Assembly (NCBI RefSeq): GCF_002797555.1
Contig: NZ_PGFA01000001.1
Location: 1,612,001 to 1,676,000 of the forward strand
Source: Hymenobacter chitinivorans DSM 11115
Lineage (GTDB): Bacteria > Bacteroidota > Bacteroidia > Cytophagales > Hymenobacteraceae
Reading direction: 5' to 3'
DNA: 64,000 bases
In this document: positions 1-8,743 of the stretch, one piece after another
Layout of the letters: the number at the start of each line of letters is the position of its first letter
How positions within the stretch are numbered: position 1 is the first letter of the stretch
Translations under genes and position numbers: made by a program
Notes under the pieces: generated by a model
The model's input: the letters and a program-made list of their open reading frames with translations, nothing else
What the model was told of the DNA's origin: nothing
The model's database searches: none

Positions 1-2091
1 GCTGTAGTCGCCGATGTTGTTGTTGCCCGACAGGCCGTAGGAAGCCCGCAGCTTGAGCTCACTCAGGGCACTGAGGCTCTGCAGAAAGCTTTCCTGGGAC
101 AGGCGCCAGCCCGCCGACACCGACGGAAACACGCCGAACTGCTGGTTCTGCCCGAAGCGCGAAGACCCGTCGCGGCGCACCGTGCCCGACACCAGGTATT
201 TGCCCAGATACGAGTACTGCACCCGCCCGAAGTAAGACACCAGCACGTTGCGGGTTTCGGTGGTAAAGTTGTTGGCCGTGCCCGACACGCTGGCCGCTCC
301 GTTGATGGTCGTCACGGCGCTATTGACGAAGCCCCCGGCGGCCGTCAGGCGCTGGGCATCGAGCTTGGTCACGTTATAGGCGTAGCCCACCAGGGCCGAA
401 AAGTCGTGGTTGCCGCCCAGGTTGAAGCTGTAGGCCAGGGTGTTTTCGTTGACGAAGGTGGTGCGCCGGTAGCCGTTGTAGGAGCCCTGGGCCTGGCGGT
501 TGCCGAGGCTGCCGTTCACGAAGGCCGGGCTGTAGGCTTTGGTGGCCCCGTCGCTGTTGTCCAGGTTCAGGGTGGAGCGCAGGTTCAGGTTTTTGACCAG
601 CTGGTACTCGGCGTAAAGCGTGGCCAGGGTGCGCATGGTGCGGGTTTCGCCGGTGTTGTTTTCCAGCTGCCGCAGCGGGCTGTTGCGCGTGGCGCCCCAG
701 CGGTAACTGGTAAAGTCGCCGGTGTTGGTGTTCAGGCCGGCCTCGGCCTCCACGACGGGCGTAATCGAGGTGAGCAGGTGAATCAGCGCGTCCTTGCCTT
801 CCACGCCGGGGTCCTTGGCCACGGAGTAGGAAGGGGAGAGGTTGAGGCCAAACTTGAGCTTGTCGGTGGCCTTGATGTCGAGGTTGGCCCGGCCCGAGTA
901 GCGCTTATAGCCCAGGCCCGGCAGAATCCCGGTCTGGGTGAAATAGTCGCCCGACACGTAGTAGTTCACGAAGTCGTTGGCCCCGCTGGCCGACACCTGG
1001 TAGTCCTGGGTGGCGCCCTTCTGAAAAGCTTCCTTTTCCCAGTCCACGTAGGTCAGGCCCGGGTGGCCGGGCTCAAACCACCGGTCGTCGACCATGTAGG
1101 TGGGGTTGATGGTGTTCACGCCCAGAATCTTCATCCGCTCGGCTGTGGTTTGGGCGGCGGTGCGGCCCGTCCCCGAGCCGACCCAGGTGGCGTTGATGAT
1201 TTCGGTGGCCCGGTCGACCCACTGCTCGGCGCTGAGCATGGGCAGGGTGCGCACGGCCTGGCTGTAGCCGGCGTAGGTGTTCAGGTTGATGCGGGGCTTG
1301 CCGCTTTTGCCCTTTTTGGTGGTAATCAGCACCACGCCGTTGGAAGCCCGGGAACCGTAGATGGCGGCCGCCGCGGCATCCTTGAGCACCTCGATGCTTT
1401 CAATGTCGTTCGGGTTGATGTTGTCCAGCGGGCTGCCCGTGCCGAAGCGGCCTCCGGCATTCTGGGCAGCCGTTTCCAGCGGAAATCCGTCGATGACGTA
1501 AAGCGGCTCGTTGCCGGCCGTAATGGAGCCCGAGCCCCGCACCTGCACCGAAAAGCCCCGGCCCGGCACGCCCGTCGTCTGCTTGACCTGCACGCCGGCC
1601 AGCTGCCCGATCAGGGCCTGATCCACGCGGGCAATGGGCCGCTCTTCGAGCTGCTTGGCGTCGAAGCGGGCAATGGCGGCCGTCACGTCGGCCTTTTTCT
1701 GGGTGCCGTAGCCCACTACCACCACTTCCTCCAGGGCCTTGGCGTCGTCGGCCAGCCGGATGCTGAGCGTCGTGGCCCCGCTGAAGCTTTGCTCCTGGGT
1801 TTGGTAGCCGATGTAGCTGAAAACCAAGGTGCCGGCCGTTTCGGGCACGGCCAGCGCGAAGCTGCCGTCGGGTCCGGTGGTCGTGCCGCGGGTCGTGCCC
1901 TTGAGCACTACCGTGACGCCGGGCAGGGCCTCACCGTTAGACGCCGTTACTTTGCCCGTCACCTGCCACTCGGCCACGGCCGCCGGGCGGGCTACGGCCA
2001 GCGTCAGGGCCGGCAGCCGCTCGGCCAGCAGGGGCCCGGGCAGCGCGAAGGTTGCCAGACCAGCCAGCCACCAGGTAGAAGTTTTTTTCAT
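1..2091 (-). CDS. SusC/RagA-like TonB-dependent receptor (3' end cut by window edge)
   Basis: Outer-membrane receptor that would import oligosaccharides using TonB energy with a SusD partner, which is not in view. It reads from an ATG at 2091 leftwards without a stop to base 1, giving 697 codons. The start MKKTSTWWLAG is followed by a hydrophobic signal peptide. Next come a carboxypeptidase-D-like domain (TGKVTASNGEALPGVTVVLKG), the EVVVVGYGTQKKADVT box before the plug, and the plug motifs LYVIDGFP and DAAAAAIYGSRASNGVVLITTKKG. The remainder is barrel sequence. The family usually exceeds 950 residues, so roughly a quarter is missing. A CAGGA half-site lies about 75 bp upstream. The substrate is unknown; pectin is an inference from the neighbours. 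Confidence 0.93.
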   Translation of the reverse strand, partial: MKKTSTWWLAGLATFALPGPLLAERLPALTLAVARPAAVAEWQVTGKVTASNGEALPGVTVVLKGTTRGTTTGPDGSFALAVPETAGTLVFSYIGYQTQEQSFSGATTLSIRLADDAKALEEVVVVGYGTQKKADVTAAIARFDAKQLEERPIARVDQALIGQLAGVQVKQTTGVPGRGFSVQVRGSGSITAGNEPLYVIDGFPLETAAQNAGGRFGTGSPLDNINPNDIESIEVLKDAAAAAIYGSRASNGVVLITTKKGKSGKPRINLNTYAGYSQAVRTLPMLSAEQWVDRATEIINATWVGSGTGRTAAQTTAERMKILGVNTINPTYMVDDRWFEPGHPGLTYVDWEKEAFQKGATQDYQVSASGANDFVNYYVSGDYFTQTGILPGLGYKRYSGRANLDIKATDKLKFGLNLSPSYSVAKDPGVEGKDALIHLLTSITPVVEAEAGLNTNTGDFTSYRWGATRNSPLRQLENNTGETRTMRTLATLYAEYQLVKNLNLRSTLNLDNSDGATKAYSPAFVNGSLGNRQAQGSYNGYRRTTFVNENTLAYSFNLGGNHDFSALVGYAYNVTKLDAQRLTAAGGFVNSAVTTINGAASVSGTANNFTTETRNVLVSYFGRVQYSYLGKYLVSGTVRRDGSSRFGQNQQFGVFPSVSAGWRLSQESFLQSLSALSELKLRASYGLSGNNNIGDYS

Positions 2092-2668
2092 GGGTACGCG
2101 GGGTGAGAGGTGAAATGAATGGGGCCGAAAGCCGCAAGGCGTTGCCAAATTATTCCTTCACTCACCCCAAACTCTCCTGTAGACTGCTGGGTGGGATTAT
2201 TTGGGGATGTAATTTTACGTCTGGACCAGAACAGAGCGGCAGTTTCAGCGGTAAATAGCTCGGCAATAGAATATTTGGCCGCAGGTCGCCTCAGCCGTGC
2301 AAATACCAGGCTGGCCATAAATTGGATAGAGTAGCCGCTGAATCAGCCCCGAGCCGCTGGCGTCACACTAAAAAACGGGCTGCGTCTAGCCCTGGCAATG
2401 CGGTTCAGCGAAGTGCCGCAGTGAGTACTTGCTCACGCAAACCCCGGTTTACCGGCCGGCTTCGGCGCCAAACCGCCGGCAGCAGGAGGGTACGGGAGGG
2501 TTCGGGCACCGGCAAGGCCCACCTTTGGAATAATTGGAGAGCCTAGTTGACCGACGCGTGGCCACAGGGTAGCCGGAAAGCTTATGTGGGAATTTGACTT
2601 CCTGCCGCCGGCCACGCGTCACCTCGGCTTACCCATTACCTGGCCTTTCCGCTTTTCGCTCCACCCGT
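2092..2668. other. Divergent intergenic region between SusC-like gene and GH28 gene
   Basis: This 577-bp gap should carry both divergent promoters. Short reading frames here have no family features and I treat them as chance. The one item I can point to is a CAGGA-GAGTT half-site of the local regulatory motif on the minus strand at 2170-2179. I saw no clear TAnnTTTG box. Confidence 0.5.
2165..2179 (-). promoter_or_regulatory. Half-site of CAGGA-N5-CAGGA motif upstream of SusC-like gene
   Basis: The minus strand reads CAGGA GAGTT TGGGG. Only the first CAGGA matches, but the GAGTT spacer equals that of the site before the rhamnose isomerase. It lies about 75 bp before the SusC-like start, similar to the distance in the full sites. 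Confidence 0.35.
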
Positions 2669-4114
2669 ATGCTGCTCAACCTGACTTTCCTGCTGCCGTT
2701 ACTCACTTGGCTCGGCAGCTTCACCGAGCCTGTTTCGGCTCCCGTTTCTACCGTCCCTCCGGCCGCTACTGACCCGGCCTGGGTCAAGGAAACCGGCGCC
2801 AAAACCCGACCCGCCACCAAAAACACGTTTCTGGTGGCCAAGTACGGGGCCGTGGCCGACGGCAAAACCCTCAATACCCAAGCCATTCAGAAAGCCATTG
2901 ACGCGGCGGCCAAGAAAGGTGGCGTCGTTACGTTTGCGCCCGGCCAGTACCTGACGGGCTCCATCTTCCTCAAGAAAGGGGTGACCCTGAACCTGCCCAA
3001 GGGCGTGACGTTGCTCGGCAGCCAGGACCTGAAAGACTACCCCGAACTACCCACCCGCGTGGCCGGCATCGAAATGAAGTGGCCCGCCGCCCTGATCAAC
3101 GTGCTCGACCAGGACAACGTGGCCATTACCGGCGAAGGCACCGTGGACGGGCAGGGCAAGCCGTTTTGGGACAACTACTGGGCCATGCGCAAAGACTACG
3201 ACCCCAAGGGCCTGCGCTGGATTATTGACTACGACGCCAAGCGTCCCCGCACCCTGCTAGTGGCTAATTCCTCGAACGTGACGCTCCAGGGCATTACCCT
3301 GCAGCGGGCCGGGTTCTGGACGGTCCACATTCTCTACTCCAAAAACGTAACGGCCGACGGGCTGACGATTCGCAACAACATCGGCGGCCACGGCCCCAGC
3401 ACCGACGGCATCGACATTGATTCGAGCTCCTACGTGCTGGTCCAGAACTGCGACATCGACTGCAACGACGACAACTTCTGCCTCAAGGCCGGCCGCGACG
3501 CCGACGGCCTGCGCGTGAACCGCCCCGCCGAGTACATCCTGATTCAGAACTGCGTGGCCGGGGCCGGCGACGGACTTTTTACCTGCGGCTCGGAAACTTC
3601 CGGTGGCATCCGTCACGTCATTGCCCGCAACCTCACGGCCAAGGGCACCAAGGTCGGCATCCGCATCAAGTCGGCCCTCACCCGGGGCGGCACCGTGGAG
3701 GATATTACCGTCGACAACATCGAAATGGACGGCGTGGGCACGGCCATCCTAATGACCATGAACTGGAACCCGGCCTACAGCTACTCGTCGTTGCCCGAGG
3801 GCTACACCCAGGAAACCCTGCCCGCCCACTGGAAAGCCATGCTCACCAAGGTGGAGCCCGCCGAGAAGGGCATTCCCCACTTCAAGGACGTGACCATCAC
3901 CAACGTGCGGGTGCGCAACGCCAAAACCGCCATTTCGGCCGAGGGCCAGGCCAATTCCCTGCTGGAAAATATGACCCTCGAAAATATTACCATGACGGCC
4001 GAAACTGCCGGCGGCATCAACTATGGCACCGGCTGGCACGTGAAAAACATCAACATCACGGCCCAGGACCAGGAGCCGGTGGCCGTCATCAACAGCACGG
4101 GCATGAAATTTTAG
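2669..4114 (+). CDS. Glycoside hydrolase family 28 (polygalacturonase-like), exported
   Basis: Hydrolyses alpha-galacturonic acid linkages in pectin, probably in the periplasm. The 481-residue product starts with a signal peptide (MLLNLTFLLPLLTWLGSF). I prefer the ATG at 2669 to the in-frame TTG at 2594, which would put charged residues before the signal. The right-handed helix follows (YGAVADGKTLNTQAIQKAI). GH28 catalytic motifs are present in order: STDGIDID for NTDG.D, NDDNFCLKAG for DD..A.K.G, CGSETSGG in the GHG position, and GIRIKS for RIK. The SET version of the third motif is common in exo-acting bacterial members. It stands alone, with its own terminator, next to a divergent SusC-like receptor. 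Exo- versus endo-action and galacturonan versus rhamnogalacturonan cannot be decided here. Confidence 0.93.
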   Translation: MLLNLTFLLPLLTWLGSFTEPVSAPVSTVPPAATDPAWVKETGAKTRPATKNTFLVAKYGAVADGKTLNTQAIQKAIDAAAKKGGVVTFAPGQYLTGSIFLKKGVTLNLPKGVTLLGSQDLKDYPELPTRVAGIEMKWPAALINVLDQDNVAITGEGTVDGQGKPFWDNYWAMRKDYDPKGLRWIIDYDAKRPRTLLVANSSNVTLQGITLQRAGFWTVHILYSKNVTADGLTIRNNIGGHGPSTDGIDIDSSSYVLVQNCDIDCNDDNFCLKAGRDADGLRVNRPAEYILIQNCVAGAGDGLFTCGSETSGGIRHVIARNLTAKGTKVGIRIKSALTRGGTVEDITVDNIEMDGVGTAILMTMNWNPAYSYSSLPEGYTQETLPAHWKAMLTKVEPAEKGIPHFKDVTITNVRVRNAKTAISAEGQANSLLENMTLENITMTAETAGGINYGTGWHVKNINITAQDQEPVAVINSTGMKF

Positions 4115-4135
4115 AGCTTTTTATTGGATTGGGAG

Positions 4136-4168
4136 AAAAAAGCGGCCTCTGGTAGGGGCCGCTTTTTT
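4136..4168. terminator. Bidirectional intrinsic terminator after GH28 gene
   Basis: A 12-bp perfect stem, AAAAAAGCGGCC (4136-4147) with GGCCGCTTTTTT (4157-4168), has a 9-nt loop and a T tract. Confidence 0.9.
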
Positions 4169-4215
4169 GTTTTTGGGATATTGCCCCACTATTTCTGTTC
4201 TTTTATCCTATTCCC

Positions 4216-4788
4216 ATGGCGGCTGCTCTGCTGGCGTATTTGCAACTGTTTGGACCGCTGCCGGCCCCCGACCAGACGTTGATTGCCGGCGCCTGGACGC
4301 CCCGGTCCCTGGCCGAAGGCGAGACGTTGTTTGCGGCGGGGGCAGTGTGCCGGGAGCTGTTTTTTATTGACCAGGGCGTGTTGCGCATTGTGGTAACCCA
4401 GGAAACGGGCAAGGAGGTGACCCACTTTTTTCTGGCTGAAAATCGGTTCTGCACCATTCTGCGCAGCTTTACCCACGAAGTGCCCGCCGCCGAAAGCATA
4501 CTGGCGGCTTGCCCGGCCCGGGTCTTGGTCATCGGTAAGCCCCGGCTGGAGGCACTCTACCAGCAGCTGCCCTACCTGCGCCCCCGCATCGACCAAATCA
4601 TTCAGCAGGGCCTGCTCGACAAGATTCAAACCCGCAACGCCTATCTGGGCCAGGACTCGGCCACGCGCTACCAACGCTTCTTGCAGGGGCAGCCTGACAT
4701 TGCCCGCCGCGTGTCGCTCACCGATGTGGCCTCCTACCTGGGCATCACGCCCCAGTCCTTGAGCCGGATTCGCCGGGGCAGCCGCTAG
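4216..4788 (+). CDS. Crp/Fnr-family transcriptional regulator
   Basis: Cytoplasmic regulator of 190 residues. Residues 1-125 form a cyclic-nucleotide-binding-like beta-roll (WTPRSLAEGETLFAAGAVCRELFFIDQGVLRI). The C-terminal helix-turn-helix is SLTDVASYLGITPQSLSRIRR. No cysteine cluster for an Fnr iron-sulfur centre and no conserved cAMP-pocket arginine are evident, so the ligand is unknown. It is immediately followed by a perfect-arm palindrome (4797-4810) and an SDR gene in the same direction. This regulator/SDR pairing suggests that the SDR gene is its target. Confidence 0.88.
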   Translation: MAAALLAYLQLFGPLPAPDQTLIAGAWTPRSLAEGETLFAAGAVCRELFFIDQGVLRIVVTQETGKEVTHFFLAENRFCTILRSFTHEVPAAESILAACPARVLVIGKPRLEALYQQLPYLRPRIDQIIQQGLLDKIQTRNAYLGQDSATRYQRFLQGQPDIARRVSLTDVASYLGITPQSLSRIRRGSR

Positions 4789-4796
4789 GGCCGTTT

Positions 4797-4810
4797 TTAC
4801 CATTTGGTAA
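4797..4810. promoter_or_regulatory. Palindromic operator candidate TTACCA-TT-TGGTAA
   Basis: Six-base perfect inverted arms surround a 2-bp centre. It sits just after the Crp-family gene and 60 bp before the SDR start. Its place makes it a likely binding site for the adjacent regulator. Confidence 0.6.
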
Positions 4811-4869
4811 GTAGCTGGGGCGGGGCCGCCGCGGACCTTTGTCGGGTTCAACCAACGTCCTTCAACCCC

Positions 4870-5610
4870 ATGCACGAGCAAATCACCCCAGGAGTATTAA
4901 TCGGCCAGCGCGTTGTGGTGCTCGGCGGCAGCGCCGGTATCGGTTTGGCCACGGCCCAGCTGGCTGCCGCCGTCGGCGCCCAGGTTGTCATCGTCTCCAG
5001 CAACCAGCCGCGCCTCGAGGCGGCCTTACAGAGTTTGCCCGGAGCCAGCACCGGCCACCTCGCCGACCTTACCCAGGAAGCGCAGCTGCATGCTCTATTC
5101 GAGCGAATCGGCGCTTTCGACCACCTCGTCTTTACCGCCGGCGAGTCGCTGCTGCTGGGCGAGCTGGTCCAAACCGACCTATCCCTCATCCGGCGGGCGT
5201 TTGAGTTGCGTTACTACGGCGCCCTGGCCGCGGTGAAGCACGCCCAGCCGTACGTGCGGCCTGGCGGCTCCATAACCCTAACGTCCGGCATTGCCAGCCG
5301 GCGGCCCGGTAAAGGCTGGGCCGTGGGAGCCAGCATCTGCGGGGCCATCGATGCCCTTACCCGGGCCCTAGCCGTGGAGCTGGCCCCGATTCGGGTCAAT
5401 AACGTGGCGCCGGGCGTGGTAAAAACCGACCTCTGGGCCGCTATGCCCGCCCCCGACCGGGCTGCCATGTACGCCGGTATTGGTCAGAGCCTGCCCGTTG
5501 GCCGCGTGGGCGAAGCTCCCGACGTTGCCCAGACCTACCTCTACCTGATGCAGCAGCGCTACGGTACCGGTCAGAGCATCGTGGTGGATGGCGGCAACGT
5601 ACTGGTTTAA
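4870..5610 (+). CDS. SDR-family protein lacking the canonical Tyr/Lys catalytic pair
   Basis: Rossmann-fold short-chain dehydrogenase homologue of 246 residues, probably cytosolic. The nucleotide-binding motif is VVLGGSAGIGLATAQLA (residues 16-32). The C-terminal half keeps ALTRALAVELAPIRVNNVAPGVVKTDLW and a final VVDGGNVLV. Where most SDRs have Y-x3-K, this protein reads AVGASICGAID. Aligning GAID places Gly at the Tyr position and Cys at the Lys position, so classical oxidoreductase chemistry is doubtful. The ATG at 4870 is chosen because upstream in-frame residues overlap the palindromic operator. A strong terminator follows. It may bind NAD(P) as a sensor or use another mechanism. Confidence 0.85.
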   Translation: MHEQITPGVLIGQRVVVLGGSAGIGLATAQLAAAVGAQVVIVSSNQPRLEAALQSLPGASTGHLADLTQEAQLHALFERIGAFDHLVFTAGESLLLGELVQTDLSLIRRAFELRYYGALAAVKHAQPYVRPGGSITLTSGIASRRPGKGWAVGASICGAIDALTRALAVELAPIRVNNVAPGVVKTDLWAAMPAPDRAAMYAGIGQSLPVGRVGEAPDVAQTYLYLMQQRYGTGQSIVVDGGNVLV

Positions 5611-5628
5611 ACGGCGGACTTCGTTGCT

Positions 5629-5672
5629 ACGACCCACCGGGCTGGCTGTTTGCCGGCCCGGTGGGTCGTTTT
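5629..5672 (+). terminator. Intrinsic terminator after SDR gene
   Basis: A 14-bp perfect stem pairs 5629-5642 with 5656-5669 (ACGACCCACCGGGC and its complement), followed by TTTT. Confidence 0.88.
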
Positions 5673-5882
5673 ACGTCCTTGAGAAAGTACCCGTGGGCGC
5701 CCCTGTGCTGGTCCGGAATCTAGGTCGGGGTAGAAGGGTAGGGCCTCGGCTACCGACTTGGAAAACTTGCATTATTCTTTGCCGGTAGGTAGTCAATCGG
5801 CGAAACCAGCCCTCGGCTTCGGTACCGGCGGGGGGAGAGACTGAGTAAAATAGTTTGCGGCCCGATGGATATCCAAACGTTT

Positions 5883-5898
5883 CCGCAAACGGTTGCGG
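5883..5898. promoter_or_regulatory. LacI-type operator candidate CCGCAA-ACGG-TTGCGG
   Basis: Six-base perfect arms around a 4-bp centre, directly preceded by the palindrome AAACGTTT (5875-5882). The sequence resembles operators of LacI-family sugar repressors. It lies about 260 bp before the CE15 gene. Confidence 0.5.
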
Positions 5899-6042
5899 TA
5901 CTTTCATTTTCCTCGGTTCGGGCCGCGGGGTAGCGTGGCTATGGCGGGGCAGTATCTTCCGGTAGAAACGGCTCTAGGTGGTCATTAGCGGCATAACTAG
6001 CTGTGAGGCCCAGGCTGGGTTAATGGGGTGAAGCAATTGGAT

Positions 6043-6069
6043 TTATTCCCGGAAACGTTTGCGGAATAA
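6043..6069. promoter_or_regulatory. Second LacI-type operator candidate with nested dyads
   Basis: GGAAACGTTTGCGG (6051-6064) repeats the theme of the upstream site in the other orientation. It is enclosed by TTATTCC (6043-6049) and GGAATAA (6063-6069). The distance to the CE15 start is about 90 bp. Two sites 160 bp apart would allow looping. Confidence 0.5.
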
Positions 6070-6156
6070 GTCCAGCATTGCGCCACCTACCGCACCCAGC
6101 CGCCGGTTCCGTCCCCCGATTACTGTACGCTTCCTTACCCACCAAACCCTTTCTCT

Positions 6157-8607
6157 ATGAAAATCAATCTTTCCGCACTACTCGTTACTGAGGTTTCAGC
6201 CGGGCACCGCTGGCGCCAAGCCAAAACCGGGCTCTTGGTGCTAGCTTTTACGCTACTGCACCTGAGCCTGCGGGCCCAGATTCCACTGGTATATTCGGCC
6301 GAAAACACGGGCGCAACCTGCACGGCCCCGCCGCTGCCCACCTTTAGCCAGCTACCCGTGGTGCAGCCGCTCACCGACCCGTTTATGTGGTCCGATGGGC
6401 GGGGCCGCTCCACGAGCTTCAGCACCTGGGAGTGCCGGCGCAATGAAATCAAGGCCGAAATTGAGAACTACGAAATCGGTGCCAAGCCCACTCGGCCCCA
6501 GAACATTACGGCCAGCTACGCCGCCGGCATTCTGACGGTGAACGTGACGGTAAGCAGCCAAACCCTGACGCTGACCTCGGAAGTGGTGCTGCCCACCGGC
6601 AGCGGGCCTTTCCCGGCCATTATCGGCATGAATAGCGCCTCGGGCAGCGTGCCGGCCGACATTTTTACCAGCCGCAACATTGCCACCATTCGCTACAATC
6701 ACAACCAGGTAACAACCTACGGCAACCCCCAGCTCACCGACCCCTACTACCGGCTCTATCCCGACCAGAACCTGGATAACGCGGGCCAGTACAGTGCCTG
6801 GGCCTGGGGCGTGAGCCGCCTCATCGACGGCCTGGAGCTGGTGCAGGCCAGCCTGCCCGTCAACCTAAGCCGCCTTGGGGTAACGGGCTGCTCCTACGCC
6901 GGGAAAATGGCTTTGTTCTCGGGTGCTTTCGACGAGCGGATTGCCCTGACTATTGCTCAGGAATCGGGTGGGGGCGGGGCCCCGGCGTGGCGGGTGTCGG
7001 AAACCCTGGGCGCGGTGGAAAAGCTGGGCGCTACCGACTACAAGTGGTTTCGCGAGGACATGAAGCAGTTTGCCGATGCCAACGTGGCCAAGCTGCCCCA
7101 CGACCACCACGAGCTGATGGCTATGATTGCGCCCCGGGCCCTGCTCGTAACCGGCAACACCGACTTCGAGTGGCTGGCCAACCCCTCGGCCTACGTATCG
7201 GCCCGGGCTGCCCACGAGGTGTGGAAGACCTTCGGCATTGGGGACCGGTTTGGGTTCTACATCGACGGCGGGCACAACCACTGCGCCATCCCGACCACCC
7301 AGCGGCCGGCCGTGGAGGCCTTTGTCGACAAGTTTCTGGTGGGCAACACCAGCGTCAATACCAACATCATGGTGCACCCCTATCCGCAGCTGAACTACCA
7401 GCGCTGGTACCAGTGGTGGGGCACCAATAACCCGGTGCTGCCCGCTGAGCCCCTGGGCAAGCGCCTGTGGCTGGAAGCCGAGTGCGCCACCGTGGGCTCG
7501 AGCTGGGACGTAGTAAATGATGCCGATGCCTCAAATGGGAAATCGGTGCGGGTGAAGGCCGGCCTGAGCAGCTCCACTGCGGCTCCTACCAGCACGGTTT
7601 CCTACCTGACTATGCCCTTTACCATCGACAGCGCCGCTACCTACAATGTGGTGGCCCGGCAAAACGTGCCGGCCGGGGAAGAGTGCGGCTACTGGCTCAA
7701 GGTAGATAACGAGGCCTTCCAGTCCATCGGCAGCCAGCTGATCGGCAATGCGGGCTTCGAAAACGGGCTGACCGGCTGGACGACCCTGAACTCGACCGGC
7801 GCCACCATCAGTGCCAATACGGTGGCGGCCGAGGCGCATACGGGTACGGGCTCGATGAAAGTGGTGAACCCGACGGCCCAGCCCGGCAACCAGTGGCGGG
7901 TGCAGGTGAGCAGCGCGGCTTTTTCGACCACCATTGGCAAGCAGTACACCATTTCGTACTGGGTGCGGGCCGCGGCGGCCGGGGGCTCCATCCGCCTTTC
8001 TACCGGCCCGAGCGGCGCCCAGTACCAGGCCGACCAAACCATCGGTACGGCCTGGCAGCAGGTCACCTGGACCATCACGGCGTCATTGGCGTCGACTACC
8101 TTCCTGTTCGACATGGGCCAGGTAGCTACCACCTACTATATCGACGACGTCAGCGTGAAGGAAGTGAATGCCGGCAGCGGCTGGAGCTGGACGAAGCTCA
8201 AGGACCTGGTGTTGCCCGTCGGGGCCCACACGCTGACCATTGCCTATAACACCGGCGGCGGGGCCAAGCTGGATAAGCTCGTGCTGGCTACTTCCATGGC
8301 CTCTATCAGCGGCCTGGGCGGGGCGGCTACCAACTGCACGGTTACGGCCAACACCCCCTCGGCAGTAGCCAGCGGCATCGAGGTATACCCCAACCCGGCC
8401 CACGACAAGCTCACGGTGGTTTTGGGTGCCAACCCGCTGCAAGTGCGCAGCATCGAGGTGCTGGACGTAACGGGCCGCGTACTTTCGACGGTGGACGTGG
8501 GGCCGCAAACTCAGGTGAGCATTGCCCGGGGCCTGCTGCGGCCGGGCATCTACGTGCTACGTTTCCACGGCAGCCAGACCCGCACGCAGCGCATCGTTAT
8601 CCAGTAA
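6157..8607 (+). CDS. Secreted CE15 glucuronoyl esterase with nested carbohydrate-binding modules and T9SS signal
   Basis: Cleaves esters between glucuronic acid and lignin or other alcohols, outside the cell. The 816-residue product has a signal peptide ending near LSLRAQ. The CE15 alpha/beta-hydrolase domain (about 45-395) carries the nucleophile in GCSYAGK (Ser246), the acidic ESG motif (Glu269) and the HNH histidines (373, 375). A CBM35/CBM6-like module begins at LWLEAECATVGSSW (about 440). It is interrupted at about 527-671 by a complete CBM4/9-like module (NAGFENGLTGWTTLN to YYIDDVSVKEV), then resumes at GWSWTKLKDLVLPVGAHTLTI. The C-terminus (about 742-816, EVYPNPAHDKLTV) is a type A sorting domain for type IX secretion. 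LacI-like operators lie upstream and a terminator downstream, so it is a single-gene unit. Confidence 0.92.
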   Translation: MKINLSALLVTEVSAGHRWRQAKTGLLVLAFTLLHLSLRAQIPLVYSAENTGATCTAPPLPTFSQLPVVQPLTDPFMWSDGRGRSTSFSTWECRRNEIKAEIENYEIGAKPTRPQNITASYAAGILTVNVTVSSQTLTLTSEVVLPTGSGPFPAIIGMNSASGSVPADIFTSRNIATIRYNHNQVTTYGNPQLTDPYYRLYPDQNLDNAGQYSAWAWGVSRLIDGLELVQASLPVNLSRLGVTGCSYAGKMALFSGAFDERIALTIAQESGGGGAPAWRVSETLGAVEKLGATDYKWFREDMKQFADANVAKLPHDHHELMAMIAPRALLVTGNTDFEWLANPSAYVSARAAHEVWKTFGIGDRFGFYIDGGHNHCAIPTTQRPAVEAFVDKFLVGNTSVNTNIMVHPYPQLNYQRWYQWWGTNNPVLPAEPLGKRLWLEAECATVGSSWDVVNDADASNGKSVRVKAGLSSSTAAPTSTVSYLTMPFTIDSAATYNVVARQNVPAGEECGYWLKVDNEAFQSIGSQLIGNAGFENGLTGWTTLNSTGATISANTVAAEAHTGTGSMKVVNPTAQPGNQWRVQVSSAAFSTTIGKQYTISYWVRAAAAGGSIRLSTGPSGAQYQADQTIGTAWQQVTWTITASLASTTFLFDMGQVATTYYIDDVSVKEVNAGSGWSWTKLKDLVLPVGAHTLTIAYNTGGGAKLDKLVLATSMASISGLGGAATNCTVTANTPSAVASGIEVYPNPAHDKLTVVLGANPLQVRSIEVLDVTGRVLSTVDVGPQTQVSIARGLLRPGIYVLRFHGSQTRTQRIVIQ

Positions 8608-8630
8608 TTGTTAGCTACTAATTGCTGACA

Positions 8631-8664
8631 AAAAAGTCCCTGGCCGCGTGGTCAGGGACTTTTT
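8631..8664. terminator. Bidirectional terminator between CE15 gene and lutC
   Basis: AAAAAGTCCCTG (8631-8642) pairs with CAGGGACTTTTT (8653-8664). T runs on both strands serve the two convergent genes. Confidence 0.9.
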
Positions 8665-8743
8665 GTTTGCTAGTTAGACAATACCCCGCCGGTTCCAGGT
8701 CTTGGGCAGCTGTGCGCCTACCGGCCGGTGCAGTAGGGCAGGT

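Noticed and set aside
406..2106. Long plus-strand open frame opposite the SusC-like gene
   Set aside because: It is the antisense shadow of a clear TonB-dependent receptor; its Val/Gly-rich translation has no family motif.
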